Notes under the pieces: model-generated
Told to the model about the DNA's origin: nothing
Databases searched by the model: none
The model's input: only the letters and a program-made list of their open reading frames with translations
Made by a program: the position numbers and the translations under genes
Assembly: GCA_014529385.2 (NCBI GenBank)
Contig: CM043942.1
Span: 53,446,647-53,510,646 of the forward strand
Direction of reading: 5' to 3'
Length of the DNA: 64,000 nt
Source of the DNA: Adiantum capillus-veneris
Lineage: Eukaryota; Streptophyta; Polypodiopsida; Polypodiales; Pteridaceae
Shown: positions 9,646 to 19,658 of the stretch, in pieces
How the letters are laid out: each line of letters starts with the position of its first letter
Position numbering within the stretch: the stretch's first letter is position 1

Positions 9646-10959
9646 GCACTGCCTGTTGCTCTGTATTCAACAACGCAAGAGAAGAAGCTCCTCCTTAAGC
9701 AAGCCCAACCTCTGGTCTTTAAGGGTGAGGGGGAAAATGTGGAGAGAGATGCGGAAGTGTGGATGGAAGCCATGGACGATTGCTTTGAAGCTGTAGGGAC
9801 CCAACCTGTAAATCAGACCATGCTTGCGATGTTCCGCTTGACTAGTGATGCCAAGATATGGTGGAAGAAACATTGCAGGGACCTGGATATTAAGGGATCT
9901 TCCCAATCCTGGGAAGACATCAAAGCTGCAATAATGGCGCATTCTTTACCACCTGCCTATAGAACCTTGAAGATGAATGAATTCTTTTCACTTCGGCAGC
10001 AGCTGAATTCATCTGTCAAAGAATATTATGCAAAGTTTGTCACTCTTTGGAGATATGCTCCTAAGATGACCTTGGAACAACAGGTGGAGAGGTTCTGCCA
10101 AGGGCTAATCGACCCTTTGAATACTCGGTTGGAAGCTCTCAGGCCAACGACACTACAGGATGCCTTATTGAGGGCCAAACCTCTAGCTTTTCTAGTACAA
10201 AAGGTTAATCAGAACAGGAGGAATCATTGGGCAGAGAGGGCAAGGACAACTTCTTGGAATAATAGACCAGCCAACCAAGCATATGACCAGTGCCCTATTG
10301 TGGCTACCGCCACAACCACGGAGTTTCCAGATGTTCGATGCTATGGTTGCGGCGAGTATGGACATTATAGATCCAAGTGCCCCAGGAACATTCAGGCAAC
10401 CAACGCCAATGCCATACCCTTGAATATCCATGGGTGTGGCCAAGCTAACGGAAGAGGAAGGATGAACAGAGGACGAGGGCGTGGAGCTACCGCCAGAGTG
10501 AATGCCGCAGTGGTACAACCAACTGTGGGTGATGAAGTAGTGGAGAGAGCAACCCTACATGCTGCAATTGACAATCCCAATGGTTGCGAGCAATACACAG
10601 TCATTCATACGCCAGGATCTCTCAGAGGTGAACAAGTTAACTTCCTTACAGATTGTGGTAGTACTCTTTCATTTCTTTCACCCAGATTCATGAGGAAGCT
10701 AAAGCGAGATAAGTATCCAACAAGCAAGCTAGTTGTAGAGTTAGCAAATGGCAAGGAAGTAGTATCTCAACATTGTGCAGGAAAAATCGACTTTGATTTA
10801 GGGGGACACCCAACTTCTGCCCAATTCCGAACCCTACCCTTAGGATTCTTTGATGGGATACTAGGGATGGATTGGCTAAAGCAAAATAGGGCCCACATAC
10901 ATTGTGCACAAGGAAACTTTACCTTTACAGATAACTTGGGTAATGAAGCCTTAATCTAG
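9646..10959 (+). pseudogene. Chromovirus gag and protease
   Basis: The frame is open from 9646 to the TAG at 10957, but its first ATG (9763) lies inside the gag domain. Immediately upstream is ATG TAG (9640-9645), so the start was lost or is supplied by splicing. The capsid-type gag domain runs from EVWMEAMDDCFEAVG through FCQGLIDPLNTRLEALRP (9750-10150). A canonical CX2CX4HX4C knuckle is at CYGCGEYGHYRSKC (about 10340-10382). The protease carries DCGSTLSF where the active site is normally D-S/T-G, so Cys replaces Ser/Thr, and ends with the ILGMDWL motif (about 10860). The same frame resumes after the stop into RT, so gag and pol were originally one ORF. Confidence 0.8.
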
Positions 10960-11904
10960 GGGGAAAATGGGAGACCTAGGACTACTCTAGTTAAGGCCAT
11001 CAAAATTTTGAAGGGACTAAGAAAGGGACAACAAATTTATGCAGTAAAGCTCAACAAGGTGGACCAATCAGATACCTCACTTCGACCAAACTAGTTGAGG
11101 GAGTATGATGATGTATTCCCTGAAGACCTTACGAATCTTCCGCCACATAGAGAGGTTGATCATGAGATTGAGACTATCCCTGGATGTGAACCTATCTCAA
11201 AAAGACCTTATAAAATGTCACTTCCAGAGGCCATCGAAATCAGGGAACAACTTAGGCAACTCATTGAGCAAGGATTCATTCGACCCAATACTTCTCCTTG
11301 GGGTGCAGCAGTTCTTTTTCAGAAGAAGAAGGATGGAACCTTAAGGTTATGCATAGATTACCGTGGACTGAACCAGGTAACTGTCAAGAACAAGTATCCA
11401 ATTCCAAGGATTGACGAACTCTTGGACAGGCTCCACGGTGCCAAAATGTTTACAAAGATTGATCTAAGGTCAGGATATTACCAAATAAGGATTGATCTAA
11501 GGTCAGGATATTACCAAATAAGGATCAAGGAATCAGATATTCCAAAGACGGCTTTCAACACTAGGTATGGGCACAACGAATTCACAGTAATGTCTTTTGG
11601 TCTAACAAATGCTCCTGCAAGCTTCAATCGGCTTATGCAGGATATTTTCAGACCTTACCTGGATGATTTTGTCTTGGTTTTCTTTGATGACATTCTGATC
11701 TATTCTAAGAATGAGGCAGATCACGAAGAACATGTTTGCAAAGTACTTGATCTTCTTCGGGAACACCAACTTTACGCTAAAGAGAGCAAGTGCACTTTTT
11801 GCTCACCAAAGGTCAACTATCTTGGAATTTTCATATTGGCTGAAGGGATTTCAAAGTCAAGGATATTGTTGATTGGCCTCAACCATCCACCGTCAGCGAA
11901 ATAA
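10960..11904 (+). pseudogene. Chromovirus reverse transcriptase
   Basis: In frame with gag after stops at 10957 and 11092. Motifs: [40 protein letters not shown], the first catalytic Asp in [27 protein letters not shown], and [11 protein letters not shown] with the F-x-D-D box (about 11680-11705). A 33-bp in-frame tandem duplication (11458-11490 and 11491-11523) repeats [11 protein letters not shown] around the catalytic Asp and would disturb the palm. A deletion near 11860 shifts the frame before the RNase H region. Confidence 0.88.
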
Positions 11905-12415
11905 GAGGATTTCTTGGAATAAAGGGATGGTACATGATTTTTGTCAAGGAATGCACGTATTGCTTCACCTTTGATGGAACTCTTGAAGAAAGGAATGAGG
12001 ATCGAATGGAAGACCAAGCACGAGTCTAGCTTTGCTAAGCTAAAAGAATTCTTGGTCTCAGATCCTATTTTAAGCTTCCAGACTTCAGTAAAGAATTTGA
12101 AGTAGCAACCGATGCTAGCAAATCTGCTTTAGGCGGAGTTCTTACTCAAGAAGGAAGACTGGTGGCGTATACTTCGCGAAAGCTGAGGGATCATGAGAAG
12201 AATTATCCTACTCATGATTTGGAACTTTTAGCTGTTACACATGCGTTGAAGTTATGGAGACATTATCTTCTTGGGCGCAATTTTCAGCTAGTGATAGACC
12301 ACAAGAGCTTAAAATGGATGTTTACTCAACCTATTCTCAATATGCGACAACGGCGATGGATAGAGCTATTACAGGAATATGACCTTGACATAAAGTATAG
12401 AACAGAGAAGTAAAA
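11905..12415 (+). pseudogene. Chromovirus RT connection and RNase H
   Basis: A shifted frame gives [13 protein letters not shown] (about 11890) and then the RNase H start with a conserved DASKSALGGVL (about 12110-12145). It continues through SRKLRDHEKNYPTHDLELLA and the DHKSLKWMF motif (12295-12330). RQRRWIELLQEYDLDIKYR precedes a TAA at 12412. The catalytic-type Asp and Glu residues (DAS, DLELLA, DHKS) are present, but at least two frame changes separate them. Confidence 0.82.
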
Positions 12416-12479
12416 TGCAGTTGCAGATGTTCTTAGCCGAAAATCTTTTCTCGGTGCTATCTCTATTCCAAATAACCCT

Positions 12480-12645
12480 ATCTGGGATAGAATCAAAGAA
12501 GCATCCTTGGTAGATCCAGAGTACCAACGTATAGTATCATTAGTTCAACTTCTTTGATTCTATCTGGGATAGAATCAAAGAAGCATCCTTGGTAGATCCA
12601 GAGTACCAACGTATAATATCATTAGTTCAACATAACAAGATGCCT
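12480..12645 (+). repeat. 82-bp tandem duplication with an inverted junction
   Basis: A segment beginning TCTGGGATAGAATCAAAGAA at 12481 recurs at 12563 with one substitution (period 82 bp). The junction (12549-12564) is the exact 16-base reverse complement of 12486-12501, so the copies are joined by a small fold-back. It lies between RNase H and integrase and shifts the frame. Confidence 0.9.
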
Positions 12646-12734
12646 GAAGCCAAAGATTACTCTCTTATGGAGGATGTCTTTACTACAGACATAGACTCTG
12701 TGTACCCAGAGATCCAGCCTTAAAGAAGGCCATT

Positions 12735-13795
12735 TTGTATGAAGCACACGATAGCTCTACATCTGGACATCCAGGCTATGCTAAAACTCTTCATAATGTC
12801 AGGAGGAGTTATTTTTGGTCTGGAATGAAAGGAGACTTACTTCGCTATGTTAGGAAATGTCTTTCTTGTCAGCGGATAAAGGCCAAAAGGATCAAGTTAC
12901 TAGGGCAACTTCAACCTCTTGACATACCCCAGATGAAATGGGAATGCATCAGTATGGATTTTGTTATAGGATTACCTTCTACAGGAGGTTATGATTCTAT
13001 TTTTGTGGTTGTTGATATGCTCACAAAAGTGGCTCATCTAATACCCGTAAAGACAACCTTTACTGCTTCAGATGTTAGCCAGGTATTCATCAAGGAGATT
13101 TTTAGGCTACATGATCTACCCAAGCGTATTGTCAGTGATAGAGATGCCAAGTTTACATCAAACTTTTGGAGTTCTCTTTTCCAATCTATTAGGTCACAAT
13201 TAGCTTTCAGTACATCATACCATCCGCAGACAGATGGGAAAACTGAAAGAGTTAATCAAGTCATCGAGGACATTCTCAGACAGATGGGAAAACTGAAAGA
13301 GTTAATCAAGTCATCGAGGACATTCTCAGACAGATGGGAAAACTGAAAGAGTTAATCAAGTCATCGAGGACATTCTCAGAGCCTATTGTTCGCAAGAACC
13401 AAAGAAGTGGTTCCCATCCGCAGACAGATGGGAAAACTGAAAGAGTTAATCAAGTCATCGAGGACATTCTCAGAGCCTATTGTTCGCAAGAACCAAAGAA
13501 GTGGTTACAATATCTACCTTTGGTGGAGTATGCTTATAATTCTTCCGAACATAGAATCATTGGAATGTCACCTTTCAAAGCTCTTTATGGACAGGACTGT
13601 TTAGCACCACTGAACTTCTCAGATCCAACCATGAGGGTAGAAGCCTCTAGGAAGATGTTAGAAGATATGGAAGCTCAGACTAGAGCTATTCGCCAGGACA
13701 TTCAGGCAGCTCAGAATAGGCAAAAGCACTATGCAGATAAGAACCGTTCAGAAAGAACTTTCAAAGAAGGGGATAAGGTTTTTCTGCGAGTCTGA
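12735..13795 (+). pseudogene. Chromovirus integrase
   Basis: The zinc-binding part (HDSSTSGHPGY...CLSCQRIKAK) is at 12745-12890. The catalytic core follows: Asp in ECISMDFVIGLP (about 12950), Asp in IVSDRDAKF (about 13130) and Glu in [11 protein letters not shown] (about 13250), giving D,D,E in the expected order. The core is broken right after the Glu by three 50-bp copies and a further 94-bp-period copy (13227-13500). These add 194 bp and change frame. A second frame (13334-13795) carries the C-terminal part (YLPLVEYAYNSSEHRIIGMS, RQDIQAAQNRQKHYADKNR). Confidence 0.88.
13227..13500 (+). repeat. Nested tandem duplications in integrase
   Basis: A unit beginning CAGACAGATGGGAAAACTGA occurs at 13227, 13277, 13327 (period 50) and 13421 (94 bp later). 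The last interval includes AGCCTATTGTTCGCAAGAAC, which also occurs after the fourth copy. The copies look identical, so the event is recent relative to the age of the element or is an assembly artefact. Confidence 0.92.
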
Positions 13796-13810
13796 CCGTT
13801 ACCTGCAAAC

Positions 13811-14080
13811 TTGAAGGTTCATGATGTATTCCACGTCAGCTTACTCAAACCCTATATTCCTAACCCTGATCAATTCTTGAACTCAGATCAGATTGTCATG
13901 CCAGCACAAGGAGTTCTCGAGCTCCAACCTGACTATGTACTTAAAACAAGGGAAAGAAAGTTACGCAACAGAACTATCACAGAGCATCTAGTAAAGTGGA
14001 AGGATTACCCTGAAGAAGATGCAACTTGGGAGGACGAACCAACGCTCATAAAAGATTACCCAAACACATTCTTGAGATGA
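13811..14080 (+). pseudogene. Integrase C-terminus and chromodomain
   Basis: After a TGA at about 13794 the reading resumes at MKVHDVFHVSLLKPYIPN, the conserved end of the gypsy integrase. The chromodomain follows (VLKTRERKLRNRTITEHLVK, then WKDYPEEDATWEDEPTL). In chromoviruses this module targets integration to particular chromatin. The stop TGA is at 14078-14080, about 30 bp before the 3' LTR. Confidence 0.85.
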
Positions 14081-14101
14081 GGACATCTCAAATTTTTCAT
14101 G

Positions 14102-14111
14102 TTGGGGAGGT
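14102..14111 (+). promoter_or_regulatory. Polypurine tract of the chromovirus
   Basis: TTGGGGAGGT immediately precedes the 3' LTR at 14112. It is a short G-rich tract in the position where plus-strand DNA synthesis is primed. Confidence 0.75.
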
Positions 14112-14813
14112 TGTAAGGTCTATGACCCCGATAAAAAAGAGCACCATTGTACCTTGAAATGAATATACTGGAAAAAGTTACTATTTTCAGCAGTTTTCCG
14201 AATTCTGTCAGTGCCATGATGTTTAGAATATTTTAAAGCTTCGAAATGTGAATTAAAATAATTTTTGTAAAAAAATTCCAAAAATACTAAGTTTTTGGTC
14301 TCCTGACCTGTCCAGTTTTGATCGTCTTGAAAAACAGCACCCGTACCTCGAATTTAAAAAAAATGCATTTTTGGACCCCGGGGGCTGCTAAATATAGCAG
14401 GTACTCGGGCCAGTACGCCTTAGTTAGAGCTTGCTATAGCAATTTTCGGCATCAAATTCCGACTCGTATGACCCGTTTTAGCCTAAGATCAATTTTTCCC
14501 AAAATTGTCCGGGGCCCGGGGGCTCGAGGCTGTGTGGGAGCAGGTTCCAGGCCACTCCAGGTCAGCTTTAGTAGCAAGGGGGCGCCTTTTGTCCTTGTGG
14601 GAGTCTTGGGAGATTTTCCAAGCTTGCAACTAAGTGTGAGAGCCAGTTAACCAAGCCAACTGGACACTTGGTGGGTAGGCAACTGGACTTGCCATGCTTA
14701 ACTGGAGTAGCTCCCAGATGCAAATAGCAAGCAGGTTCGATTTTTAGCTTGAGGAGGCCTATTTAAAGGTGTGCTGACACACATACACACACACATGCTC
14801 ACACACACACCCA

Positions 14814-14885
<72 letters not shown>

Positions 14886-16622
14886 TGGGGAGGTGCTGCC
14901 GCACACACACAGTTTTTGAAGGAGAAGCGAGCAGGGAGGTGATGCCGAAATTCTCATCTTGAGGATTCATTGGATCAGAAAAATCAAAGGATTCTCAGCC
15001 CTAATCACGGTAATTATGGTTTAATTACGGTTCTTCTTAAATCTCATCATTACTCTCCCATATTCTTCGTCTACTATGCCTACTTTCAGATATAATTCCC
15101 AATAGCTGCTCTCTAAGTTTACATAGCTATACTCCATTACACAATCATCATTCAATTAGCTAAATTATGCAGCCATTTATCATCCTTAATCAAGGATTAA
15201 TACATGATTGGAAAGATTCTCTCTCTAGGTAGCATAGTTAATAAATTATCAGGTGTAGATTTGATGAAATTCATTCTTTTACCACTCAATAGTGTTGTAA
15301 TTAAATTAGACTCAATATTCTCCCACATTAAAATGTGATTAAGGATGAAAAGTAATCCATCATTAGGCCATTAAGAAGAGAATTTTCTATCACACATGCC
15401 TGCGGTAATTCTGCATCTTCAAATCGCTCTAGGAAAATGATTGAGCTTGCTTACTTTGTCTCTTTTGTAAATCGATTAGTAAAACTATGAATTTCTTAAT
15501 CATCTAAGCCAAGTGATTAACCTTAGAACCAGTTCCCATAGGGTAAATAAAGAATTACCCTTAAAATTGTTAGGTCTTGAAGGAAAAATCTAATCTCTTG
15601 CATAAGGAGGATTCTTTAATGATTTTAATCTGCCAATTGGTTTGTTATTATGCTCTCGGACTATAGCTCTTTTTCAAGTTTATCATTTAAAGTAGTGAGT
15701 AAAATGGCCCCGGTTAAGAGAACTGCTAGGAAAAATTTAGCTCGACATGTTCATTCTATTTACAATGTTGAATCAGTCCTGACCCCCCTACTGATCATAG
15801 GGGGCAGAGTTCCTCGTTAAGGGCTCTTGAATCCACGACTTTCTTTTTATGCGGTGGATACCCACGACTTGCTTTCTATGCGGTGGGAACCCACGTCTTG
15901 ATTTCTATGCGGTGGTTGTGTCCATGTCATGCTTTCTATGCGGTGGACATACCTAGTTGTATGGGCAGCTAGGAGACAACGGGAGGAGTAAACTCTCGCT
16001 AGAAGGGGGATGTTGTACCTCTAGAACATTGGAATTTTAATTGAATAAGTTTGAGTAGAATAAGTTCTAGAATACTGTCTTGGTGCCGTTTGCAATACTG
16101 ATTGAAGGGCTGTCTTAATGAACAATGTGATTCGAAATCTAATCAAGGAATCTCTATGTTGAACAACCATTGTGGTAGTAATTAGGACACACAAGGAAGT
16201 GTGAGTGTGGGGGTGGAAAGTGGGGGCTTGGCTCAGATTGCCAATGCCTATGAGAAGGGTGGTCCTGATTGGTAGTGAACTCTCTGTCTCCATAGTGTTA
16301 AAATCAATACTAGTAATACTCATTGCCCCTAGAGAGGTGAAGTCTCAAGTGTACGTGCCTCTGCAACATGGGGAAAAAGGCACTCAAGGTTTCTCTCCTC
16401 TTGGAAGGTGGGTCTTAGTATGGCTAGATAGTTTAAGTACGCTTCCCCTGCGAGGTGGAGCTAGATCTCTTTGCTAGTAGGCTCGAACTCGATTCACTTT
16501 GTGATGAGAGATCGTCCGCTAGTTGAACCCTGAACCACTTTGTTTGCTTCCGTTATAGATCTAGTGGCCACCAAGTTCACCATCAGATCCGCCGTTTGAT
16601 ACGGCGGGGTGGGGACCTCACA
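14112..16622 (+). repeat. Chromovirus 3' LTR (2511 bp), internally deleted
   Basis: Same ends as the 5' LTR (TGTAAGGTCT to CTCACA). Compared with it by eye, it lacks about 306 bp (equivalent to 7607-7912), with the junction at AGAGAACT|GCTAGG near 15725. It has a longer CA tract (14776-14884) and about 20 extra bases near 14447. Divergence from the 5' LTR is uneven: high before the deletion junction, none visible for roughly 300 bp after it. Four tandem copies of the TATGCGGTGG unit are at 15834-15953. Confidence 0.9.
14776..14884. repeat. Expanded CA microsatellite in 3' LTR
   Basis: About 110 bp of CA repeats with a few interruptions, longer than the matching tract in the 5' LTR. Apparent Cys-Val or His-Thr ORFs here are translations of the repeat, not genes. 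Confidence 0.95.
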
Positions 16623-16682
16623 CTAGTTCTAACTACCATCCCACCAATTTATACCATGAGAGGCTCAAGATACCTAAAATAT

Positions 16683-16693
16683 GGTGACACACA
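16683..16693. repeat. LINE-C target-site duplication, left copy
   Basis: GGTGACACACA here and at 19544-19554, directly after the LINE A-run. The 11-bp perfect match fixes both ends of the insertion. Confidence 0.85.
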
Positions 16694-16739
16694 GGTTATT
16701 ACACAGGTTCTTAAGGTCCTTAGAGTTAGAACCAAGTGG

Positions 16740-17100
16740 GATGATTAGCCCCTCACCGTTGTGAATGTGTATGGCCCCTACAATGAAAAGGGTAAAGCTA
16801 AGTTGTGGATGCATCTCAGGGATACTCTGATAGAAGGGGAGTGTCTGATGGTTGGAGATTTCAATATGGTAGAGGAGAGTAAGGACAAAACCGGTTCCAC
16901 CAGTATGTTGGCTGGCACGAAAAAATCTAAATGATTGATCTTGTGTGGTAAGTGGGCTATGGTTGATTTGTGGGAGGTGGGCCCCTGGAACAATATGCCT
17001 GGGTTTACCTACACAAGGCTTGAGTATGCGTGCACTGCCTCCAGGCTTGACAGACGGTATTATTCTCACCAACCTGACTGGATCCCGTCAATGCTAGAGA
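16740..17100 (+). pseudogene. LINE-C endonuclease fragment
   Basis: PLTVVNVYGPYNEKGKAKLW, WMHLRDTLIEGECLMVGDFN and MVEESKDKTGS (about 16755-16900) contain the intact G-D-F-N motif of APE-type nucleases. VDLWEVGPWNNMPGFTYTRL continues after one stop at about 16932. The C-terminal SDH box is missing because the deletion begins here. Confidence 0.78.
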
Positions 17101-17102
17101 TA

Positions 17103-18500
17103 AGAGAGGGCTGATCAAACCCATCCCCAAACACGTATGTTGCTCTCAATTTAAGCATTGGCCCCCTATTACAATGATGCGAGTGTCTTACAAAAGTATT
17201 GCCAAGGTAGTAGCCCTCAAACTAACTCCCTTGCTGAAACAGATCATATCTTCCCATAAGCATGGGTTCATTAAGGGAAGATCCTTTTTTTACAACATCT
17301 TGGCATAAATGGTGGACATAGAATACATAGACTCCACCAAGCAAGAGTGCATTATGCTATAGCTAGACCTTGATAATGCTTATGAAAAAATAACATGGTC
17401 ATATATAGAAGCTGTCATGGAAGCTTTAGGATTTGGGCCTCGCTTGTGTCGCCTCATTCGCACGTTGGGGACTGGCAAACAGTCAGAGCTCTTATTTTTA
17501 ATAGAAATGTGGGATCCTTCGAGGTCAAAAGGTCTATTAAGCAGGGATGCCCCGTGGTCCCCCTTATCTTTGCCATTGAATCACATCCTCTCACACGATG
17601 CTCGCTAGTGCTGAGCGAGAGGAGTCAAAAGGCCTAACTTTTTCGGTCAATGAATAGCTCTTGGCAAAACTGTTCGTAGACGATTCGCTCCTCTTCTTGA
17701 AAGCATGCCCCCAGGTTGTCATGAAAGCTTTGGAGATTTCACAAAGGTTTGCTGTGGCCTCAGGTTTTAAGTGTAATATTGAGAAGTCAAGGCTGATCTT
17801 CCTGTCAAAAATGACTCCTTTGACCGTTTTGATTGGTCAAGTGAGATTGTCTCAAAAGGGAATACATTCAGACACTTCCCCCCCCCCCCCCCCCCCGGGG
17901 GGGTTGATGTAACTCACAAACAAAGATTTCATTAGGTCCTTGCAAAAGTCGAAACAAAAATAAGAAGGTGGGAGTATGCTCTTCTCCCATTCTCGAGCTG
18001 GATTAAAGCGATTAATTCATTCATGCTCCCCTATATTTCCTTCACCAGCTCGCTTCTGTGTCACTGGAAAGAGTTCCTAAAACAAGAAAAAATATTTTTA
18101 TGGAAAAAAAACACAAAATACTCTAGACCATGGCAGTGGGCCAGATGGGAGTCGGTCGCTCCACCAGTGGACTAAGGAGGTCTCGGAATTCTTAACCCAG
18201 TTGCCCATGCTAAGGCCCGCTGCACCAAATTTGTGGTCTCATTTGCTAAACAAGACCAAGCTTTGGCAATTATGACAAAGATATGCTAGATGCAACTAAA
18301 CTTGGTTCAAAAGGTATTAGGTGGCATGATAAGCTCTTAGCCCTAACGTGGTCTACCCTAAGTGTGGGAGGCATCCCAAGGGAACTGGTAAGGAAGTGCA
18401 AAAGTGTAGCTGGGGTCCTAGAGTGGGAAGAAGAAACCAGGTACTTCAAAAAATCCATCTTGCATTGGTCCCCTTGGCTCTGAAAGTTGTAGGACCACCA
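17103..18500 (+). pseudogene. LINE-C reverse transcriptase fragment
   Basis: GLIKPIPKHVCCSQFKHWPP (about 17110) joins directly to the endonuclease piece. KHGFIKGRSFFYNILA, LDLDNAYEKITWSYIEAVME (catalytic Asp, about 17365) and SIKQGCPVVPLIFAIESHPL follow. The catalytic box reads LFVDDSLLFLKACP (about 17670-17710). A C19G7 run at 17878-17903 replaces a short mixed stretch present in LINE-A. Multiple stops and frame changes. Confidence 0.8.
17878..17903. repeat. Homopolymer run C19G7
   Basis: Nineteen Cs followed by seven Gs, where LINE-A has a short C-rich segment (about 2252-2262, GCCCCCTTGGG). It is a homopolymer expansion or a sequencing or assembly artefact. Confidence 0.9.
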
Positions 18501-19430
18501 CAAAGCCCCTATTGGATAGGAACTACCAAGAAAGTGAATAATAAGGGTCTAAATCAAATAGCTCCGTTTTGGTATGATAACGATAAGAGCTGGAAAACCA
18601 TTGACTTGCTAGAAACCCAGTATCAACTAAATGGATTTGAGATATTGTTAGTCAACAGAGTGATAAAAGAGCTTGACAATGTTGTAATGCCAATCTATGA
18701 ATGCGGATTTGAGTGGAATGCCTGGAGATGACCCAAAAGTAGTCTTTATTGGAGACCCCATTCTAAAGGCATATATCATGCAATTATGCATGAGAATAAT
18801 TGGTCCAGTCCCCTCAACAAAATATGGAAGAGAAAATGGCCAAAAGAATGGTGGGAGAAAGTTATGGAGAACATTTGGAAGCCAAAGTGGCCATAGTTTA
18901 TGCAGATATTTCTATGGAAGTTAATGTGGCGTGCTCTACCAATGGGTGTAAAGATCCAAGAGAGAGGAATTGGGTCAGATCAATGCTTGGAGTGCACGAT
19001 AGCTAGTGAGGATCTAGCCCACCTATTCATGGAATGCCAGAGATAGGAGGCTTGCTAGGTAAAATTTGCAAGTGGGTGTCCAAAGGACATGGTATATCAG
19101 ATTCTTCAAGATTGATATGTTCCTTGGTGGCTGGAAGTTGGGAAGTCCTTCCATTCTCATCTGCACTCAAAATGTCATGTACTGCTTCTTTCATTATATG
19201 TCACAGGCAAGGAACGGCCGTGTGTTTGAAGGCGATCTTAACGTGGCAAGCTATCAAAGATTATACAAGAAAGCACAGTGGTGATCTGTACGCTCATATG
19301 CAACCAAGACTCGACTGACTGGTCTAGGGCTACCCATGCCATGTTGTTAACTTGCGATAAGTAAAGGCTAGTACTATAGTGCACCCTACTTTGCTAAGCC
19401 AATAAGCCTCGACGAGAGGTGATAGACATC
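18500..19430 (+). pseudogene. LINE-C C-terminal region
   Basis: Pieces matching the LINE-A/B tail: ALPMGVKIQERGIGSDQCLE (about 18935-18995), a remnant of the zinc-ribbon-like HLFMECQR (about 19020-19045), and SQARNGRVFEGDLNVASYQR (about 19200-19260). Several frames, no intact domain. Confidence 0.72.
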
Positions 19431-19554
19431 CAACTTTTTTACTTGAGCACCTCAAGGCTCAGTTTGAGCTTGAGGTTAAATGTAATTTTATGGCATGATT
19501 AATACAATTCACTCACAAATTGTGAGTTTTCTATTTAAAAAAAGGTGACACACA

Positions 19555-19658
19555 AGTGCTAATAGCCCACCCACTCCTATTGTGATACTTCAAGGTATGG
19601 TTGGGTTTTGTCTTATTGTTGGTATGCCATAAGAACATCCAGTATCATTGCCACCTTG
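19555..19658. other. Flank resumed after LINE-C
   Basis: Without LINE-C and one copy of the 11-bp duplication, this sequence is continuous with 16628-16682. No gene is recognised in the combined 160 bp. Confidence 0.5.

Larger units (their letters stand above)
6053..16622 (+). mobile_element. Chromovirus (Ty3/gypsy with chromodomain), near-complete
   Basis: Two long direct repeats begin TGTAAGGTCT and end ACCTCACA (6053-8809 and 14112-16622). After the left one lies the initiator tRNA-Met PBS TGGTATCAGAGC, and before the right one a G-rich PPT. Between them, in order, are an unrecognised leader ORF, gag, protease, RT, RNase H, integrase and a C-terminal chromodomain, which places it among plant chromoviruses. 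Flanking 5-mers CTAGG and CTAGT are a one-mismatch target-site duplication. The coding region has in-frame stops, frameshifts and several local duplications, so this copy is defective. Confidence 0.9.
16694..19543 (+). mobile_element. LINE-C, 5'-truncated, internally deleted, with target-site duplication
   Basis: Bounded by GGTGACACACA on both sides and ending in a short A-run (about 19534-19543). It contains endonuclease, RT and tail segments homologous to LINE-A and LINE-B. Relative to LINE-A, about 900 bp between the endonuclease end and the RT start is missing: the endonuclease text stops near 17097 and RT text resumes at 17103. It inserted 71 bp to the right of the chromovirus. Confidence 0.88.

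Noticed and set aside
14698-14970. Cys-Val and His-Thr rich frames
   Set aside because: Translations of a CA microsatellite; the same applies near 6703, 34521 and 57112.
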